The notes beneath the pieces are model-generated. The model ran no database searches. It saw only the letters and a list, made by a program, of their open reading frames with translations, and had not been told where the DNA came from. DNA of 10,278 nt from NCBI GenBank assembly GCA_003535195.1, contig DOHN01000184.1, positions 16,909 through 27,186 on the forward strand, given 5' to 3'. The translations under genes were made by a program, and so were the position numbers. Source of the DNA: Ruminiclostridium sp. (lineage in GTDB: Bacteria > Bacillota > Clostridia > DSM-8532). Every line of letters starts with the position of its first letter. The first letter of the stretch is position 1. Shown one piece after another: positions 8,670-10,278 of this stretch.

Positions 8670-8692
8670 AAGGCGGGCTGTAAGCCCGCCTT
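8670..8692 (-). terminator. GC-rich hairpin just after lepA, possible terminator
   Basis: A perfect 10-bp inverted repeat (AAGGCGGGCT / AGCCCGCCTT) with a 3-base loop begins 9 bases after the lepA stop. In the lepA direction the run after the stem is only TTTCTG, a poor U-tract. In the plus direction it is followed by CGTTTT. It could be a weak or bidirectional terminator, or a stem that stabilises the upstream message. Since I see no convincing promoter between here and hemW, complete termination would leave hemW without a start site, so partial read-through is the more likely outcome. Confidence 0.6.
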
Positions 8693-8700
8693 CGTTTTAA

Positions 8701-10278
8701 TCAAGTATCCAGTTTCAAAACGCTCATAAATGCTTCCTGAGGCACTTCTACACTGCCCACCTGCCGCATTCTCCTCTTGCCTTCCTTCTGCTTTTCAAGC
8801 AGCTTCTTCTTTCTGGAGATGTCGCCGCCATAGCATTTTGCCAGCACATCCTTCCGGAAAGCCTTCACCGTTTCCCGGGCTATAATTTTGTTGCCGATGC
8901 AGGCCTGTATAGGGATCTCAAACATCTGCCTGGGAATAGTATCCTTTAGTTTTTCGGCCATGCGTCTTCCCCTGGCATAGGCCTTGTCGGCGTGGACAAT
9001 GAAGGAAAGCGCATCGACAATTTCATTATTCATTTTGATATCGAGCTTTACCAGGTCGGACTCCCGATACCCCAGAAGCTCATAGTCCAGGGAGGCATAG
9101 CCCTTGGTTCTGGATTTCAGCGCATCAAAAAAGTCATAGATGATTTCATTTAAAGGCATTTCATAATTCAAAATGACACGGGTCGCTTCCATATAATCCA
9201 TGCCCAAATAGTTTCCCCGGCGCTCCTGGCATAACTCCATGATGTTTCCCACATACTCGGTGGGGGTCATGATGGTCGCTTTGACGATGGGCTCCTCCAT
9301 GTGATCAATTTCAGTACTTTCAGGCATATTGGTGGGATTGTCCAGTTCCATGGCCGCACCATTGGTCTTAGTTATTTTATAAACAACACTGGGCGCTGTG
9401 GTGATAAGGTCCAGATTGTATTCCCGTTCCAGCCTCTCTTGAATGATCTCCATATGAAGAAGGCCTAAAAATCCGCATCGGAAGCCAAATCCCAACGCAA
9501 TGGAAGTCTCCGGCTCAAACATCAGAGAAGCATCATTGAGCTGCAGCTTTTCCAGTGAATCACGCAAATCCCCGTATTTTGAACCGTCGGCAGGATAAAT
9601 TCCGCAAAATACCATTGGAACCGCTTTTTTATATCCCGGAAGCGGCTCCTTAGCCGGATTTTCTGCCAGGGTGATCGTATCGCCCACCCGGCAGTCCCTC
9701 ACATTTTTAATGCTGCCGCAGATAAAGCCCACTTCACCCGCAAGAAGAGAATCTCCCTGAATGAGCCCTCCGGGCCTCAGATAGCCTATTTCTGTAATGA
9801 TGAATTCTTTTCCGGTGTGCATCATCCGAATGTTCTCGCCCAGTTTAACGCTGCCTTCCATAACACGGGTAAAGGCCACTACGCCTTTATAGGCATCATA
9901 ATAGGAATCAAATACCAGGGCGCGCAAGGGCGCTTCCTCATCTCCCTTGGGGGATGGAATCACTTCAATGATCTTCTTTAAGACACTCTCAATATTGATT
10001 CCGTTTTTAGCCGATATCCTAGGTGCATCCTGCGCCTCAATGCCGATGACATCCTCGATTTCCTGTATCACCTCATCGGGCCTTGCCCCCGGAAGATCGA
10101 TTTTATTAATAACGGGCATAATTTCAAGATTGTGCTCCAGAGCCAGATAGACATTGGCCAGGGTCTGCGCCTCAATTCCCTGGGAGGCATCCACCACCAG
10201 CACTGCCCCTTCACAGGCTGCAATGCTGCGGGAAACCTCATAGTTAAAATCCACATGGCCGGGCGTGTCGATCAGGTT
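8701..10278 (-). CDS. lepA: Elongation factor 4 (LepA), 5'-truncated by window edge
   Basis: Ribosome-associated translational GTPase, known in the family to act on stalled or assembling ribosomes (back-translocation in vitro). The window holds the last 525 residues in one open frame; the family is about 600 long, so roughly 75 N-terminal residues, including the P-loop and switch I, lie outside. The visible part opens with [11 protein letters not shown], the G3 box (DTPGH), followed by the G4 box NKID and a G5-like SAKNG. EF-G-like domains follow. The C-terminal end reads [20 protein letters not shown] and then [13 protein letters not shown], the LepA-specific tail that separates it from EF-G and other relatives. 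The internal GTG at 10254 is not the start, because the frame stays open to the edge and the G3 box precedes it. Stop is TGA. hemW follows after 113 bases containing hairpins. Identification is very secure. Confidence 0.97.
   Translation of the reverse strand, partial: NLIDTPGHVDFNYEVSRSIAACEGAVLVVDASQGIEAQTLANVYLALEHNLEIMPVINKIDLPGARPDEVIQEIEDVIGIEAQDAPRISAKNGINIESVLKKIIEVIPSPKGDEEAPLRALVFDSYYDAYKGVVAFTRVMEGSVKLGENIRMMHTGKEFIITEIGYLRPGGLIQGDSLLAGEVGFICGSIKNVRDCRVGDTITLAENPAKEPLPGYKKAVPMVFCGIYPADGSKYGDLRDSLEKLQLNDASLMFEPETSIALGFGFRCGFLGLLHMEIIQERLEREYNLDLITTAPSVVYKITKTNGAAMELDNPTNMPESTEIDHMEEPIVKATIMTPTEYVGNIMELCQERRGNYLGMDYMEATRVILNYEMPLNEIIYDFFDALKSRTKGYASLDYELLGYRESDLVKLDIKMNNEIVDALSFIVHADKAYARGRRMAEKLKDTIPRQMFEIPIQACIGNKIIARETVKAFRKDVLAKCYGGDISRKKKLLEKQKEGKRRMRQVGSVEVPQEAFMSVLKLDT

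Noticed and set aside
10068..10256. GTG at 10254 as the lepA start, or a separate small gene in the overlapping frame
   Set aside because: The lepA frame stays open to the window edge with the DTPGH G3 box before the GTG, and the overlapping frame shows no family resemblance.

Overview
The window carries a single block of genes, all on the minus strand, so transcription runs from base 10278 down to base 1. The gene set is hrcA-grpE-dnaK-dnaJ followed by prmA and rsmE, with lepA and hemW upstream. This order, together with a perfect CIRCE operator, strong GGAGG-type Shine-Dalgarno sites and an HrcA repressor, points to a Gram-positive Firmicute, most likely an anaerobic member of the Clostridia of moderate GC content. 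I cannot name the genus from the sequence alone.

Layout in transcription order. (1) 10278-6152 is an upstream unit: lepA (elongation factor 4, 5' end outside the window), a 112-base gap with two terminator-like hairpins, hemW (radical SAM haem chaperone), and 24 bases further on a 423-residue CheA-like protein. That protein keeps a phospho-acceptor histidine but appears to have lost its ATP-binding motifs. A strong intrinsic terminator closes the unit. (2) 6036-5971 holds the heat-shock control region: a sigma-A type promoter followed directly by CIRCE. (3) 5949-2364 holds hrcA, grpE and dnaK, closely spaced. (4) 2363-2231 is a 132-base dnaK-dnaJ gap. It contains a near-consensus promoter with a perfect inverted repeat in its spacer, then a long imperfect stem-loop, so dnaJ and the genes after it may have a second transcription start. 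(5) 2230-1 holds dnaJ (TTG start), prmA and rsmE (cut by the window edge), with prmA and rsmE overlapping by 8 bases.

How the genes work together: HrcA represses the operon at CIRCE. DnaK, DnaJ and GrpE form the Hsp70 folding cycle. PrmA and RsmE modify the ribosome (protein L11 and 16S rRNA), and LepA acts on translating ribosomes, so the neighbourhood joins protein folding with translation. The one gene that does not fit this housekeeping theme is the CheA-like protein between hemW and hrcA; it is the best candidate here for something undescribed. No gene-free stretch exceeds 300 bases, and I see no plus-strand genes, RNA genes, mobile elements or CRISPR.
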